Shown: positions 17,493 to 26,281 of the stretch, in pieces
Numbering within the stretch: the first letter of the stretch is position 1
Layout: every line of letters starts with the position of its first letter
Assembly: GCA_943369485.1 (NCBI GenBank)
Contig: CALRNH020000001.1
Span: forward strand, 186,001 to 250,000
Length of the DNA: 64,000 bases
Source: ATX-6F1 sp943369485
Lineage (GTDB): Bacteria > Cyanobacteriota > Cyanobacteriia > PCC-6307 > Cyanobiaceae
Direction: 5' to 3'
Program-made: the position numbers and the translations under genes
Notes under the pieces: generated by a model
What the model was told of the DNA's origin: nothing
Seen by the model: only the letters and a program-made list of their open reading frames with translations
The model's database searches: none

Positions 17493-17580
17493 GGTGACGG
17501 GCCGGCATCTCGGTGCGCCAGCATGGCCCACTATGTCAGGCCAACCCAGGCCAGGCCTGGCTCCGAAGCGCTGATTCCCG

Positions 17581-18636
17581 ATGGTCAACCGCTTGCCTCT
17601 GGAGGCGTTTCTCAATCAGGGCGGACCGCTGATTGATGTGCGCAGTCCCGGGGAATTCGAGCAGGGGCACCTGATTGGTTCCATCAACCTGCCGCTGTTC
17701 AGCGATGGGGAGCGGGCCGAGGTTGGAACCACCTACAAAAGCCTCGGTCGCCAAGAAGCCGTGCGCCAGGGTCTGCGCTTGGTGGGCCCCAAATTGACGA
17801 AGCTCTCCGATGGACTGCTGGTCCAGGCGGCTGGAGCTGGAGCCGGCCCCTTGCGGCTTTTGTGCTGGCGGGGGGGGATGCGCTCGGCCAGCATGGGCTG
17901 GCTTGCCGGCAGCCTCGATCTGCCCGTGGTGTTGCTGGAGGGGGGCTACAAATCCTTCCGTCGCTGGGTGCTCGAGCGCTTCGAGCAGAGCTGGCCCCTG
18001 CGCGTGCTCGGGGGTCGCACCGGCAGCGGCAAAACGGAACTGCTGCTGGCCCTGGCGGAGCGTGGGGTGGCGGTGGTGGATCTCGAGGGGCTGGCGCAGC
18101 ACCGAGGCAGCAGCTTCGGAGGTCTGGGCAGGCCGCCCCAACCGAGCAGCGAACAGTTCGAGAATCTTCTGGCCACGGATCTTCACCACCACCGCGGCGC
18201 CAGCGAAATCTGGCTGGAGGCCGAATCCGCCCAGGTGGGGCGTTGCCGCATCCCTGCAGCCCTCTGGCGCCAGATGGGGAACGCACCGGTGCTGGCGATC
18301 GAGCGCCCCCTGGAGAACCGTCTGCAGCGGCTGGTGGCCGACTACGGCCAGCAGGATCCGGTCGGCCTGGAGCAGGCGACCCTGCGGATCGCCAAGCGCC
18401 TGGGGCCCCAGCGCACGGCGGCCGCAGTTGAGGCCCTGAGGGTCCAGGACTGGAGGGGCGCCTGCCTGCAGATGCTCGACTACTACGACCGTTGCTATGA
18501 GCGCGAGTTGTCCCGGTCCCAGGGCCTGGCCGCCGGCGGGCCCCGGCGGCTGGATCTGGGCAGCCTCGATGCCGCCGCTTCCGCCGAACGGCTGCTGCGG
18601 GAGAAGCTGGTTGAAGACCGCTGCCTAGGATCATGA
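17581..18636 (+). CDS. mnmH: tRNA 2-selenouridine synthase
   Basis: MnmH (SelU, YbbB) replaces sulfur by selenium at the wobble 2-thiouridine of tRNA, through a geranylated intermediate. The 351-residue protein has an N-terminal rhodanese domain (PLIDVRSPGEFEQGHLIGSINLPLF) with catalytic Cys95 in LLCWRGGMRSASMGWL. A P-loop domain follows, with GGRTGSGKT at 144-152. Domain order and length fit the family exactly. It needs selenophosphate from SelD, which is not in this window. It is followed at 16 bp by psb28. Confidence 0.92.
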   Translation: MVNRLPLEAFLNQGGPLIDVRSPGEFEQGHLIGSINLPLFSDGERAEVGTTYKSLGRQEAVRQGLRLVGPKLTKLSDGLLVQAAGAGAGPLRLLCWRGGMRSASMGWLAGSLDLPVVLLEGGYKSFRRWVLERFEQSWPLRVLGGRTGSGKTELLLALAERGVAVVDLEGLAQHRGSSFGGLGRPPQPSSEQFENLLATDLHHHRGASEIWLEAESAQVGRCRIPAALWRQMGNAPVLAIERPLENRLQRLVADYGQQDPVGLEQATLRIAKRLGPQRTAAAVEALRVQDWRGACLQMLDYYDRCYERELSRSQGLAAGGPRRLDLGSLDAAASAERLLREKLVEDRCLGS

Positions 18637-18652
18637 TTTCTGGGCGCGGGCC

Positions 18653-19057
18653 ATGGCTGCCATTCAGTTCTTCCGTGGTGTCGATGAACCCGTCGTGCCC
18701 GACATTCGCCTGACCCGCTCGAGGGATGGACGCACCGGCCAGGCGCTCTTCGTGTTCGAGGAGCCCGAAGCGCTGGCACCTGAAGCCTTCGGTGACATCA
18801 CCGGCATGTTCCTGATCGATGGCGAAGGCGAACTGGTGACACGGGATGTGAAGGCACGCTTCGTGAACGGCAAGGCCAGTGCGATCGAAGCCACCTACAC
18901 CTGGAAGTCCACGGCCGATTTCGAGCGTTTCATGCGCTTTGCCGAGAGCTACGCCGGCAGCCATGGCCTTGGCTATGCCGCCAACGCCCCCGCCGCCGAT
19001 GCCAGTCCCGAAGGGGATGACGACGCCGGTGACGATGCCGATGCCGTCGAGGGCTGA
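18653..19057 (+). CDS. psb28: Photosystem II assembly protein Psb28
   Basis: Psb28 binds the cytoplasmic face of a CP47-containing photosystem II assembly intermediate. The 134-residue sequence shows IQFFRGVDEPVVPDIRLTRSRDG, FRF-like FVFEEPEAL, ITGMFLIDGEGEL, and VNGKASAIEATYTWKS. The last 20 or so residues form an acidic tail (EGDDDAGDDADAVEG) beyond the usual core of about 112 residues. The ATG start is at 18653, and a TTG-started permease gene follows at 6 bp. Confidence 0.93.
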   Translation: MAAIQFFRGVDEPVVPDIRLTRSRDGRTGQALFVFEEPEALAPEAFGDITGMFLIDGEGELVTRDVKARFVNGKASAIEATYTWKSTADFERFMRFAESYAGSHGLGYAANAPAADASPEGDDDAGDDADAVEG

Positions 19058-19063
19058 GCTGGT

Positions 19064-20137
19064 TTGAAATTCGCCGACTGGCTGGGACTGGCGGCCACCA
19101 TCGCCGCTGTGGCGCTCCTCTGGAGCCTGCGGTCGGTGCTCGTGCTGCTGTTCGCAGCGCTGGTGCTGGCGATGGCGCTCTGCACGCTCGTGGGTGCCGT
19201 CAAAGAGCGATTGAAGATCGGTCGGACTCTCGCCCTCTTGATCAGTCTGCTGCTGCTGGTGCTCCTGGCGGCGGTTCTGACGACGGTGGTGCTGCCGCCG
19301 TTCATGGCCCAGTTCAGCCAGCTGCTGGGCAAGTTGCCCGAGGCCGCCCAGGAGCTGCTGCAGTTGCTGCGCCAATGGCTGGCCCAGGGCAGCCAGATGA
19401 TCTACGGCCGCAGCGACGGCGGTTGGAGCTGGCTGCAGCAGAGCCTGCCGATCAACGGGGAGGGGGGCACGGCCCTGGCCTCGGGTCTGGGGACCGGCGC
19501 TCTGAGGCTGTTGGGGCTGGCTGGGAACCTGGGCAGCGGTTTGGTGCAGCTGCTGTTCGTGGGGGCGGTCAGCCTGATGATCGCCGTGCAACCGCTGGCC
19601 TACCGCGAGGTGGCGATCCTGTTGCTGCCATCGTTTTACCGCAGGCGCGGGCGCCAGGTGCTGGAGCTCTGCGGCACGGCCCTGAGCAGCTGGATGGTGG
19701 GGGTGCTGATCAGCTCCCTCTTTGTGGCCCTGCTCTCCGGCCTGGGGCTGATGCTGCTCGGGGTGAAGCTTGTGGTGGCCAATGCCCTGCTGGCGGGGCT
19801 GTTGAACATCATTCCCAATGTTGGGCCCACCATGAGCACGGTGTTCCCCATGGCCGTGGCGGTGCTGGATTCGCCCTGGAAGGCCCTGGCGGTGCTGGTG
19901 CTCTATGTGGTGGTTCAGAGCCTGGAGAGCTACGTGATCACCCCGTCGGTGATGCATGCTCAGCTGAAACTTCTTCCGGGCCTCACCCTCAGCGCCCAAT
20001 TCCTGTTCACGGTGCTGTTCGGCCCCCTGGGCCTCTTGCTGGCGCTGCCGATGGCGGTCTGCCTGCAGGTGATCGTGCGCGAAGCGGTGATCCGTGATCT
20101 GCTGGATCCCTGGAAGCGGCAACGGCTCAGCCCATGA
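19064..20137 (+). CDS. AI-2E family membrane permease (first of two)
   Basis: This 357-residue polytopic protein of the AI-2E/PerM/YdiK family has about eight membrane segments and a central soluble stretch (about 85-130). The conserved C-terminal signature region is AGLLNIIPNVGPTMSTVFPMAVAVL. Members of this family have been linked to autoinducer-2 export or Na+/H+ exchange, so the substrate is open. The TTG start at 19064 sits directly after psb28. The stop overlaps the ATG of the second copy (ATGA). Confidence 0.85.
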   Translation: MKFADWLGLAATIAAVALLWSLRSVLVLLFAALVLAMALCTLVGAVKERLKIGRTLALLISLLLLVLLAAVLTTVVLPPFMAQFSQLLGKLPEAAQELLQLLRQWLAQGSQMIYGRSDGGWSWLQQSLPINGEGGTALASGLGTGALRLLGLAGNLGSGLVQLLFVGAVSLMIAVQPLAYREVAILLLPSFYRRRGRQVLELCGTALSSWMVGVLISSLFVALLSGLGLMLLGVKLVVANALLAGLLNIIPNVGPTMSTVFPMAVAVLDSPWKALAVLVLYVVVQSLESYVITPSVMHAQLKLLPGLTLSAQFLFTVLFGPLGLLLALPMAVCLQVIVREAVIRDLLDPWKRQRLSP

Positions 20138-21141
20138 GTTCGCGCAAATTGCTGGGATTGCTGGCCGTGGTGGTGGCCGGCCTGCTGCTCTGGGAGTTGC
20201 GCTGGGTGTTGCTGGTGTTCTTCGGGGCCGTGGTCCTGGGGGTGGCCCTGGATGTGCCCGTCACCCTGCTGCGACGTCTGTTCCCCCTCAACCGGCCCAC
20301 GGCCCTGGCGATCGTGCTGACGGTGATCGTGGTGCTGGGCTATCAGATCACCACCCTGCTGCTGCCGGAGGTGCTCCAGCAGATCAATGAGTTCACCAGC
20401 CTGGTGCCGGAGCTGTTGGCCCGGCTGAGCGATTTGGTCGGCAAGAGCCCCGCACTCAAGAGCCTGGAGAGCCAACTCAACGCCCTGACCACCTTCGATC
20501 GCCTCCAACCCATCGGCGCCCAGCTGCTGGGCATCGCCGGCGGCGCTGCCAACAGCACGATCCAAATGATGTTGATGGCGCTGCTGGCCCTGCTGCTGGC
20601 CCTCGATCCTCGAAGCCACCAGCGGATGCTGATCGCTGCCACCCCGAGTTTCTATCGCGGGCCGATGCAGCATCTGCTCCACGACGCCCGTCAGGCGCTG
20701 GGGGGCTGGCTGGCGGGCATGACGATCTCGGCGATCACCGTGTTCCTGCTCACCTGGGCCGGGCTGGCGATCCTTGGCGTGCCTCTGGCCTTGCTGAGCG
20801 GCCTTGTCTGCGGCGCGCTCACCTTCGTGCCCACCATCGGCCCCACCTTCGCGACCCTGCTTCCCCTGGCGGTTGCCCTGCTGATCTCCCCGGCCAAGGT
20901 GGTGCAGGTGTTGGTGCTGCGCCTGTTGATCCAGAACGGCGAAGCCTTCCTGCTCACGCCGATCCTGCTGAGCCGCACGGTGAACCTTCTGCCCACGGTG
21001 GCGCTGATGTCGCAACTCTGTCTCGGGGCGCTGTTGGGGCTCCCTGGGGTGTTGCTGGCCCTGCCCCTTGTGGTGGTGCTCCAGGTGGTGGCCCAGCAGG
21101 TGCTGGTAAAGGAAATCATGGATCCCTGGACCGGCACGTAG
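20134..21141 (+). CDS. AI-2E family membrane permease (second of two)
   Basis: This 335-residue protein is a tandem paralog of the preceding permease, with the same topology and the matching signature SGLVCGALTFVPTIGPTFATLLPLAVALL. The ATGA overlap indicates coupled translation, and the pair may form a heteromeric carrier. The sequences differ enough to suggest an old duplication. It is convergent with the secF-linked small protein, with only two bases between stops. Confidence 0.85.
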   Translation: MSSRKLLGLLAVVVAGLLLWELRWVLLVFFGAVVLGVALDVPVTLLRRLFPLNRPTALAIVLTVIVVLGYQITTLLLPEVLQQINEFTSLVPELLARLSDLVGKSPALKSLESQLNALTTFDRLQPIGAQLLGIAGGAANSTIQMMLMALLALLLALDPRSHQRMLIAATPSFYRGPMQHLLHDARQALGGWLAGMTISAITVFLLTWAGLAILGVPLALLSGLVCGALTFVPTIGPTFATLLPLAVALLISPAKVVQVLVLRLLIQNGEAFLLTPILLSRTVNLLPTVALMSQLCLGALLGLPGVLLALPLVVVLQVVAQQVLVKEIMDPWTGT

Positions 21142-21143
21142 CC

Positions 21144-21332
21144 CTAGCGATAGCGCCGCAGCAGGGAAGGCATCGCCACCAGAACCGCCACCGCCAGAGG
21201 ATGGCTGAACAGGGCAAAGGAAAGCGAGGACCAGGTGAAGTGCTGGCTGAGCAGAACCGCTTCGCTCTGCAAATCCGCCAGGGCCAGGATCAGGAGCAGC
21301 AGGGGTACGAGCCGAAATCCTTTCAAGCTCAA
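21144..21332 (-). CDS. Small membrane protein downstream of secF
   Basis: This 62-residue protein has two hydrophobic segments (FRLVPLLLLILALADL and PLAVAVLVAMPSLLRRYR). It starts at a TTG overlapping the secF stop (TTGA), so translation is probably coupled to secF. I know no family name. A role near the Sec complex is only suggested by position. Confidence 0.6.
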   Translation of the reverse strand: MSLKGFRLVPLLLLILALADLQSEAVLLSQHFTWSSLSFALFSHPLAVAVLVAMPSLLRRYR

Positions 21333-22348
21333 GGGGCCGGCGCTGGCTTGGGCTTGGGTGCTGACCAGATCAGCGGCAGCAGGGTTGGCGCCACCGCGAT
21401 GCTCGACCAGCTGCCCACACCGATGCCCACCGCCAGGGCGAGGGCGAACCAGAACAGGGTGCTGCCGCCGAAGAAGATCAGGCCCAGCAGCGGCAACGAT
21501 GTGGTCAAGGAGGTGTAGAGGGAGCGGGTCAACGTGGCGGCAACGGCGTCATCCACCTGATCGGTCACCGGCAGATGCGCCAATGCCACCTGCTTCTCCC
21601 TGATGCGGTCGAACACCACCACCGTGTCGGTGACCGAATAACCCGCCACGGTGAGCAGGGAGACCGCAAACAGGGTGTCAACTTCGATCCCACCGAACAG
21701 CCCCAGCCAGGCGAACAGACCGCAGGTGATCAAGACGTCGTGGGCCAGGCAGAGCAACGCCAGGAAGGCATAGACGCGGTCGTAGCGGAAGGTGATGTAG
21801 AGGGCGATCAGCAGGAAGCTCACCAGCAGCGACTGCACGCTGCTGGTGAGCAGCTGGGCCCCGAGGGTGGGGCCGATGGTGTCCACCTGAGTGCCCTTGG
21901 CCGAGAGCGGACCCAGCAGGGGCTTGAGTCCGTCCACCACGACATTGGTCTGCTCGGGGGTGAGCGCACTGAGGCGCAGCACGGCCGTCTGGCCCTTGTC
22001 GAGAAGTTGCACCGACGCGCTGCTGAGGTTGGGGGTTGCACCCTTCTCATCGGGCGGCAGGGTCAGCTTCGGCAGACCGGCCCGCACCTGATCGGCCTTG
22101 AGATTGCCGCAATCGGAGCCGCACTCTCGGGTGAGCTGGATCTGGGTGCCACCGGTGAAGTCGAGACCGGGCTTGAGGGGAGCACCGATCGAAGGATTCA
22201 ACCAACAGAGCGTCATCCCCACCAGGCTGAGCAGGCAGGCCACTCCGGAAATCCACCACCACAGCACCCGATGACGGTTGATGCGGAAGCGGGGATGGAT
22301 CGATGTGGGGCGATCGGCGCCGGGGCTGGGGGCGGTGGGGGAAACCAT
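21329..22348 (-). CDS. secF: Protein translocase subunit SecF
   Basis: SecF works with SecD to use the proton gradient for late steps of protein export through SecYEG. The 339-residue protein has a first membrane helix, a periplasmic/lumenal P1 region (GLDFTGGTQIQLT) and a five-helix bundle with YITFRYDRVYAFLALLCLAHDVL, LFAVSLLTVAGYSVTDTVVVFDRIRE and TSLTTSLPLLGLIFFGG. The Pro-rich C terminus (PKPKPAPAP) is unremarkable. It lies 4 bp after secD. Confidence 0.96.
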   Translation of the reverse strand: MVSPTAPSPGADRPTSIHPRFRINRHRVLWWWISGVACLLSLVGMTLCWLNPSIGAPLKPGLDFTGGTQIQLTRECGSDCGNLKADQVRAGLPKLTLPPDEKGATPNLSSASVQLLDKGQTAVLRLSALTPEQTNVVVDGLKPLLGPLSAKGTQVDTIGPTLGAQLLTSSVQSLLVSFLLIALYITFRYDRVYAFLALLCLAHDVLITCGLFAWLGLFGGIEVDTLFAVSLLTVAGYSVTDTVVVFDRIREKQVALAHLPVTDQVDDAVAATLTRSLYTSLTTSLPLLGLIFFGGSTLFWFALALAVGIGVGSWSSIAVAPTLLPLIWSAPKPKPAPAP

Positions 22349-22352
22349 GAAA

Positions 22353-23864
22353 TCAGGCGGCTGCAGGCGGAAGCTGATTGGCGGGGATGAAGTAGCGGAT
22401 GCGGCGCAGGGCGGGGTAGCTCATCAGCAGGCGCAACAGGGTTCGGGTGCAGCTCAGGGCTGTGAACAGGCTCAGCAGCGTGCCGATGCCCAGGGTGACG
22501 GCGAATCCCTTGACCAGACCGGTGCCGAGGGCGAACAGGGCGATGCAACTGATCAAGGTGGTCACGTGACCATCGAGGATCGAGGAGAAGGCCAGGGAAA
22601 AGCCCGTATCGATCGATCGAATCAGGGTGTTCCCCGCCCGCAGTTCTTCCTTGACCCGCTCGAAGATCAGCACGTTGGCATCCACCGCCATACCGATGCT
22701 GAGGATGAAACCAGCGATGCCTGGAAGCGAAAGGGTCACCGGGATCAAGGCGTAGATCGCCAGGTTGAACAGGGAATAGAGGCTCAGAGCCGCTACCGCC
22801 ACGCCGCCGGGCAGGCGGTAGACCACCACCATGAACACCGCCACCAGCGCCAGGCCCGAGAGGCCCGCCAGCAGGCTGGAGCGAATGTTCTCGGCCCCCA
22901 GCGACGGCCCCACGGTGCGAACTTCGATGATCTTCACCGGCAGGGGCAGGGAGCCTCCCCGCAGCTGCACCTCCAGATCCCGGGCCTCCTCCGCGGTGAA
23001 GTTGCCGGTGATGCTGGCGGAGCCACCACTGATGCCCGCCACGGCGAATTCCTGACCCACGCTGGCTTCACTGATCGAGCGACCGTCGAGCACGATCCCC
23101 AGAAGTCTTCGGGTCCCGGCGATCGATTTGGTCAGTTCGGCGAACTTGCGCCCCCCCTCCTGGTTGAAGGAGAGCGTCACGTCCCAGCCCACGCCGGTCT
23201 GCTGCTGCTGGCGGCCCGCGGTGACCAGATCCTTGCCGGTGAGCAGAGGAGGCTCGTAGAGGCCAATGATCCGGCGGTTGACCTCCGTGAGGAGCGCTTC
23301 GAGCTGATCGGCTTCGCTGCTGCCCTCGGGCAGCTTCAGCCCCAGACCGCTCAGGGCCTTGGCCCGTTCCTCTGCCGAGAGCCGAATGGGGGCCGGTGCG
23401 GCCGGCTCACCATTGGGACCTGGCTCGGTTTGGCTCTTGCGGCCCTTGACCAGGGCCAGCACCGACTGGACCTGCCGCTTGAGCCTCAGCAGTCCCTGCA
23501 TCTCCTGTTCGGTGCCGGGCTTCTGGGCCCGAAACTCGAGCAGGGCCGTGGTGCCGAGCACCTTGGCGGCCCGGCTCGGGTCCTGCTCGCCGGGGAGTTG
23601 CAGCACCAGCTGGGCCTCTCCGACGGTCTGCAGGGTGGATTCGGCCACCCCGAGGCCATTGATCCGGCGCTCCAGCACCTCCTTGACGGCATCGCGTTGC
23701 TCCGCGGTGACCTTGGTGATCGCACCGGCAGGCATCACCTCGAGGGTGAGCTGGCTGCCACCACGCAGATCAAGGCCCAGCTGAAGGGGGTAGGCGGCCA
23801 GCAGGGCTCCGGCGCTGATGGCCAGGGCCAGGATCAGGGCCAGCCATCCCTGTTGTCGTGCCAT
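22353..23864 (-). CDS. secD: Protein translocase subunit SecD
   Basis: The 503-residue protein has an N-terminal helix, the signature LGLDLRGGSQLTLEV, a large P1 domain with a P1-head insertion (about 170-310), and the membrane domain with AGLSGLALVAVFMVVVYR, ILSIGMAVDANVLIFERVKEELR and ILDGHVTTLISCIALF. The order pdhB-secD-secF, all on the minus strand and nearly touching, suggests one transcript. Confidence 0.96.
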   Translation of the reverse strand: MARQQGWLALILALAISAGALLAAYPLQLGLDLRGGSQLTLEVMPAGAITKVTAEQRDAVKEVLERRINGLGVAESTLQTVGEAQLVLQLPGEQDPSRAAKVLGTTALLEFRAQKPGTEQEMQGLLRLKRQVQSVLALVKGRKSQTEPGPNGEPAAPAPIRLSAEERAKALSGLGLKLPEGSSEADQLEALLTEVNRRIIGLYEPPLLTGKDLVTAGRQQQQTGVGWDVTLSFNQEGGRKFAELTKSIAGTRRLLGIVLDGRSISEASVGQEFAVAGISGGSASITGNFTAEEARDLEVQLRGGSLPLPVKIIEVRTVGPSLGAENIRSSLLAGLSGLALVAVFMVVVYRLPGGVAVAALSLYSLFNLAIYALIPVTLSLPGIAGFILSIGMAVDANVLIFERVKEELRAGNTLIRSIDTGFSLAFSSILDGHVTTLISCIALFALGTGLVKGFAVTLGIGTLLSLFTALSCTRTLLRLLMSYPALRRIRYFIPANQLPPAAA

Positions 23865-23865
23865 C

Positions 23866-24849
23866 TCAGATCCGCCCTGCCTTGAGTTGGCGCGCGGTTT
23901 CGACGATCTGATGGGGCTGGATGATCGTCAGGTTTTCCAGGTTGCCGTTGTAGGGGGTGGGGATGTCCTGGCTGGAGAGGCGAATGGGGCGGGCGTCGAG
24001 GTCGTCGAAGCAGTGCTCGGTGATCAGCGCGATCAGCTCAGCGCCGATGCCACCGGTCTTCATGCACTCCTCGACGACGATCACCTTGTGGGTCTTGCGG
24101 ATCGATCGGGCGATCGTCTCCATGTCGAAGGGCTTGAGGCTGATCAGGTCGATCAGCTCGACGTCAATGCCTTCGGCCTCCAGCTGCTCCACTGCCTTGA
24201 GGCAGTGGTGGCGCATGCGCGAGTAGGTGAGGATCGTCACATCCTTGCCTTCCCGCACCAGATCGGCCTGGTCCAGGGCACAGACGTAGTCCCCGTCGGG
24301 CAGTTCTTCGCTGAGGTTGTAGAGCAGCACGTGCTCGAAGAACAGCACAGGGTTGTCGTCGCGAATGGCGGCCTTCATCAGGCCCTTGGCATTGGTGGGG
24401 GTGCTGACGGCCACGATCTTGATGCCGGGCACGGCATGGAAATAAGCCTCCAGGCGCTGGCTGTGCTCGGCCCCCAGCTGCCGACCCACCCCGCCGGGAC
24501 CGCGCACCACGGTGGGAATGGTGTAGTTGCCGCCGCTGGTGTAGCGCAGCATCCCCATGTTGTTGGAGATCTGGTTGAAGGCCAGCAGCAGGAAGCCCAT
24601 GTTCATGCCCTCCACGATCGGGCGAAGGCCCGTCATCGCGGCACCGACGGCCATTCCCGTAAAGCTGTTCTCGGCGATGGGTGTGTCGAGCACTCGCAGC
24701 TCCCCGTACTTCTCGTAGAGGTCCTTGGTGACCTTGTAGGAGCCGCCGTACTGGCCCACGTCTTCGCCGAAGACGCAGACATGGGGATCGCGGGCCATTT
24801 CCTCGTCAATGGCGTCCCGCAGGGCGTTGAAGAGCAGGGTCTCGGCCAC
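23866..24849 (-). CDS. pdhB: Pyruvate dehydrogenase E1 component, beta subunit
   Basis: The beta subunit of the E1 heterotetramer decarboxylates pyruvate with thiamine diphosphate to feed acetyl-CoA synthesis. The 327-residue sequence shows LFNALRDAIDEEMARDPHVCVFGEDVG, VLDTPIAENSFTGMAVGAAMTGLRPIVEGM, and HKVIVVEECMKTGGIGAELIALI. The start is GTG at 24847-24849. The stop is one base from secD. The alpha subunit is not in the window, as is common in cyanobacteria. Confidence 0.95.
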   Translation of the reverse strand: MAETLLFNALRDAIDEEMARDPHVCVFGEDVGQYGGSYKVTKDLYEKYGELRVLDTPIAENSFTGMAVGAAMTGLRPIVEGMNMGFLLLAFNQISNNMGMLRYTSGGNYTIPTVVRGPGGVGRQLGAEHSQRLEAYFHAVPGIKIVAVSTPTNAKGLMKAAIRDDNPVLFFEHVLLYNLSEELPDGDYVCALDQADLVREGKDVTILTYSRMRHHCLKAVEQLEAEGIDVELIDLISLKPFDMETIARSIRKTHKVIVVEECMKTGGIGAELIALITEHCFDDLDARPIRLSSQDIPTPYNGNLENLTIIQPHQIVETARQLKAGRI

Positions 24850-24914
24850 GGTGGTGGATCGTCCGGCCAGGGCCGGGGCTGTTCTGGCAAGGCCAGAGGT
24901 GCCGCCAACTTATC

Positions 24915-25334
24915 TCAGTCGGCTTCACCGCCGGACCCCGTGGCGGCGGCGGGCCGCAGGCTGCGCAGGAACACCAGAAACAGCCCGAGGCCCACAAAGG
25001 CGAAGCTGAAGGTGGCCAGGAAGCTGGTGCCCACCACCATCGTCTTGACGGCGGTGCCGATGCTCTGGGCAATCGGGGCCTTGTAGGCAGGTGGATGGAC
25101 GGCGTAGTAGTCCAGCACCCGTTGGCTGATCCCCAGGCTGACCCAGGCCAGCACAAGGCTGGTGAGTGAACCGGATAGAAAGCTCAGCGGGCCCTTGCGG
25201 GGCCGGGCGTCTGCGGAGTTCTCAGTGCTGCTTTGGCTTGAGCGATCCGCATCGATCGCCCCGCCGGGGGCCTCGGGGCGCCGTGCGGGGTCAGCGCCAT
25301 CGTCTGGGTCGTCGCCGGGGTAGTCGGTGATCAT
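24915..25334 (-). CDS. DUF3082 family membrane protein
   Basis: The 139-residue protein has a polar, acidic N-terminal third (about 1-50). A two-helix membrane domain follows: FLSGSLTSLVLAWVSLGISQRVLDYYAVHPP, then GTAVKTMVVGTSFLATFSFAFVGLGLFLVFLRSL. This matches the cyanobacterial/plastid DUF3082 pattern as I know it. Its ATG overlaps the ispE stop (ATGA), so it is translated with ispE. The function is unknown. Confidence 0.75.
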   Translation of the reverse strand: MITDYPGDDPDDGADPARRPEAPGGAIDADRSSQSSTENSADARPRKGPLSFLSGSLTSLVLAWVSLGISQRVLDYYAVHPPAYKAPIAQSIGTAVKTMVVGTSFLATFSFAFVGLGLFLVFLRSLRPAAATGSGGEAD

Positions 25335-26281
25335 TGCCCGATTCTGGCCGAGTCCCCGCCGCCGCCCGCACCGGTGAACCCGCAACACCAGGACTCGAAC
25401 CCTTCGTGCTCCAAGGCCTGCCTCAGTGACTCGCGCGCCAGCTCGGCCCCCTCCAGGCTGGGGAAGAGGGCAAACAGGCTGGGACCTGATCCGCTCATCG
25501 CCACCGCGATCGCCCCCTCGGCCCTGCGCAGCAGGGCCAGCCCCGTCCGCACGCTCGCCTGCTCCGGCTCCACCACCGTTTGCAGGTCGTTGCGCAGGGG
25601 CGGCCATGCCCGCTCGCCCCGCAGGGCGGCCTGGAGGGGGCCTGTGCGCAAGGACGAACGGCGTTGCTCGAAATCGGCCTCGCTCTCCAGGTAGAAATCC
25701 CCGCGCAGCTCCCTGCAACGGCCGTAGGCCCAGGGGGTGGAAACGCTGGCGGACGGATCTTTGATCAACAGCACCCCCAGGGGCGGCGGCGTTCCCAACG
25801 CCAGCGGTTCGAGCCGCTCACCGCGCCCGAAGCAGAACTGGCTGCCGCCATCAAGGCAGAAGGGCACATCCGAGCCCAGCTCCGCCGCCAGCGCATGCAA
25901 CTCCAAAGCGCTCAGGTTCAGGTTCCAGAGCTGAGCCAGCCCCCGCAGGGCGGCGGCCCCATCACTGGAGCCTCCCGCCAGGCCGGCACCAATCGGAATG
26001 CGCTTGCTGAGCCGCAGGTCGGCCCCCAGATCGGTTCGTCCGCAGTGCCGGCGCAGGGCTTCGGCCGCCTTCACGATCAGGTTGCTGCCGTCGCTGGGCA
26101 GATCAACCCGGTCGCAGTGCAGCCGGATCTGGCCGTCATCCCGGCGGCTGAGCTCCAGGGTGTCGGCCAGGTCGATGGTCTGCATCACCATCGCCAGCTC
26201 ATGGAAGCGATCGGGCCGCAGGCCCAGCACCTCCAGGTGCAGGTTGATCTTGGCCGGAGCCAGGACGCTCAGGTCAGCCAT
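25331..26281 (-). CDS. ispE: 4-diphosphocytidyl-2-C-methyl-D-erythritol kinase
   Basis: IspE phosphorylates CDP-methylerythritol in the MEP route to isoprenoids (carotenoids, phytol, quinone tails). The 316-residue GHMP kinase has APAKINLHLEVLGLRPDRFHEL at the N terminus, the glycine-rich ATP loop RIPIGAGLAGGSSDGAAAL, and the C-terminal motif AVAMSGSGPSLFALFPS. It overlaps rsmA by 8 bp upstream and the DUF3082 gene downstream, giving a compact operon. Confidence 0.96.
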   Translation of the reverse strand: MADLSVLAPAKINLHLEVLGLRPDRFHELAMVMQTIDLADTLELSRRDDGQIRLHCDRVDLPSDGSNLIVKAAEALRRHCGRTDLGADLRLSKRIPIGAGLAGGSSDGAAALRGLAQLWNLNLSALELHALAAELGSDVPFCLDGGSQFCFGRGERLEPLALGTPPPLGVLLIKDPSASVSTPWAYGRCRELRGDFYLESEADFEQRRSSLRTGPLQAALRGERAWPPLRNDLQTVVEPEQASVRTGLALLRRAEGAIAVAMSGSGPSLFALFPSLEGAELARESLRQALEHEGFESWCCGFTGAGGGGDSARIGQ

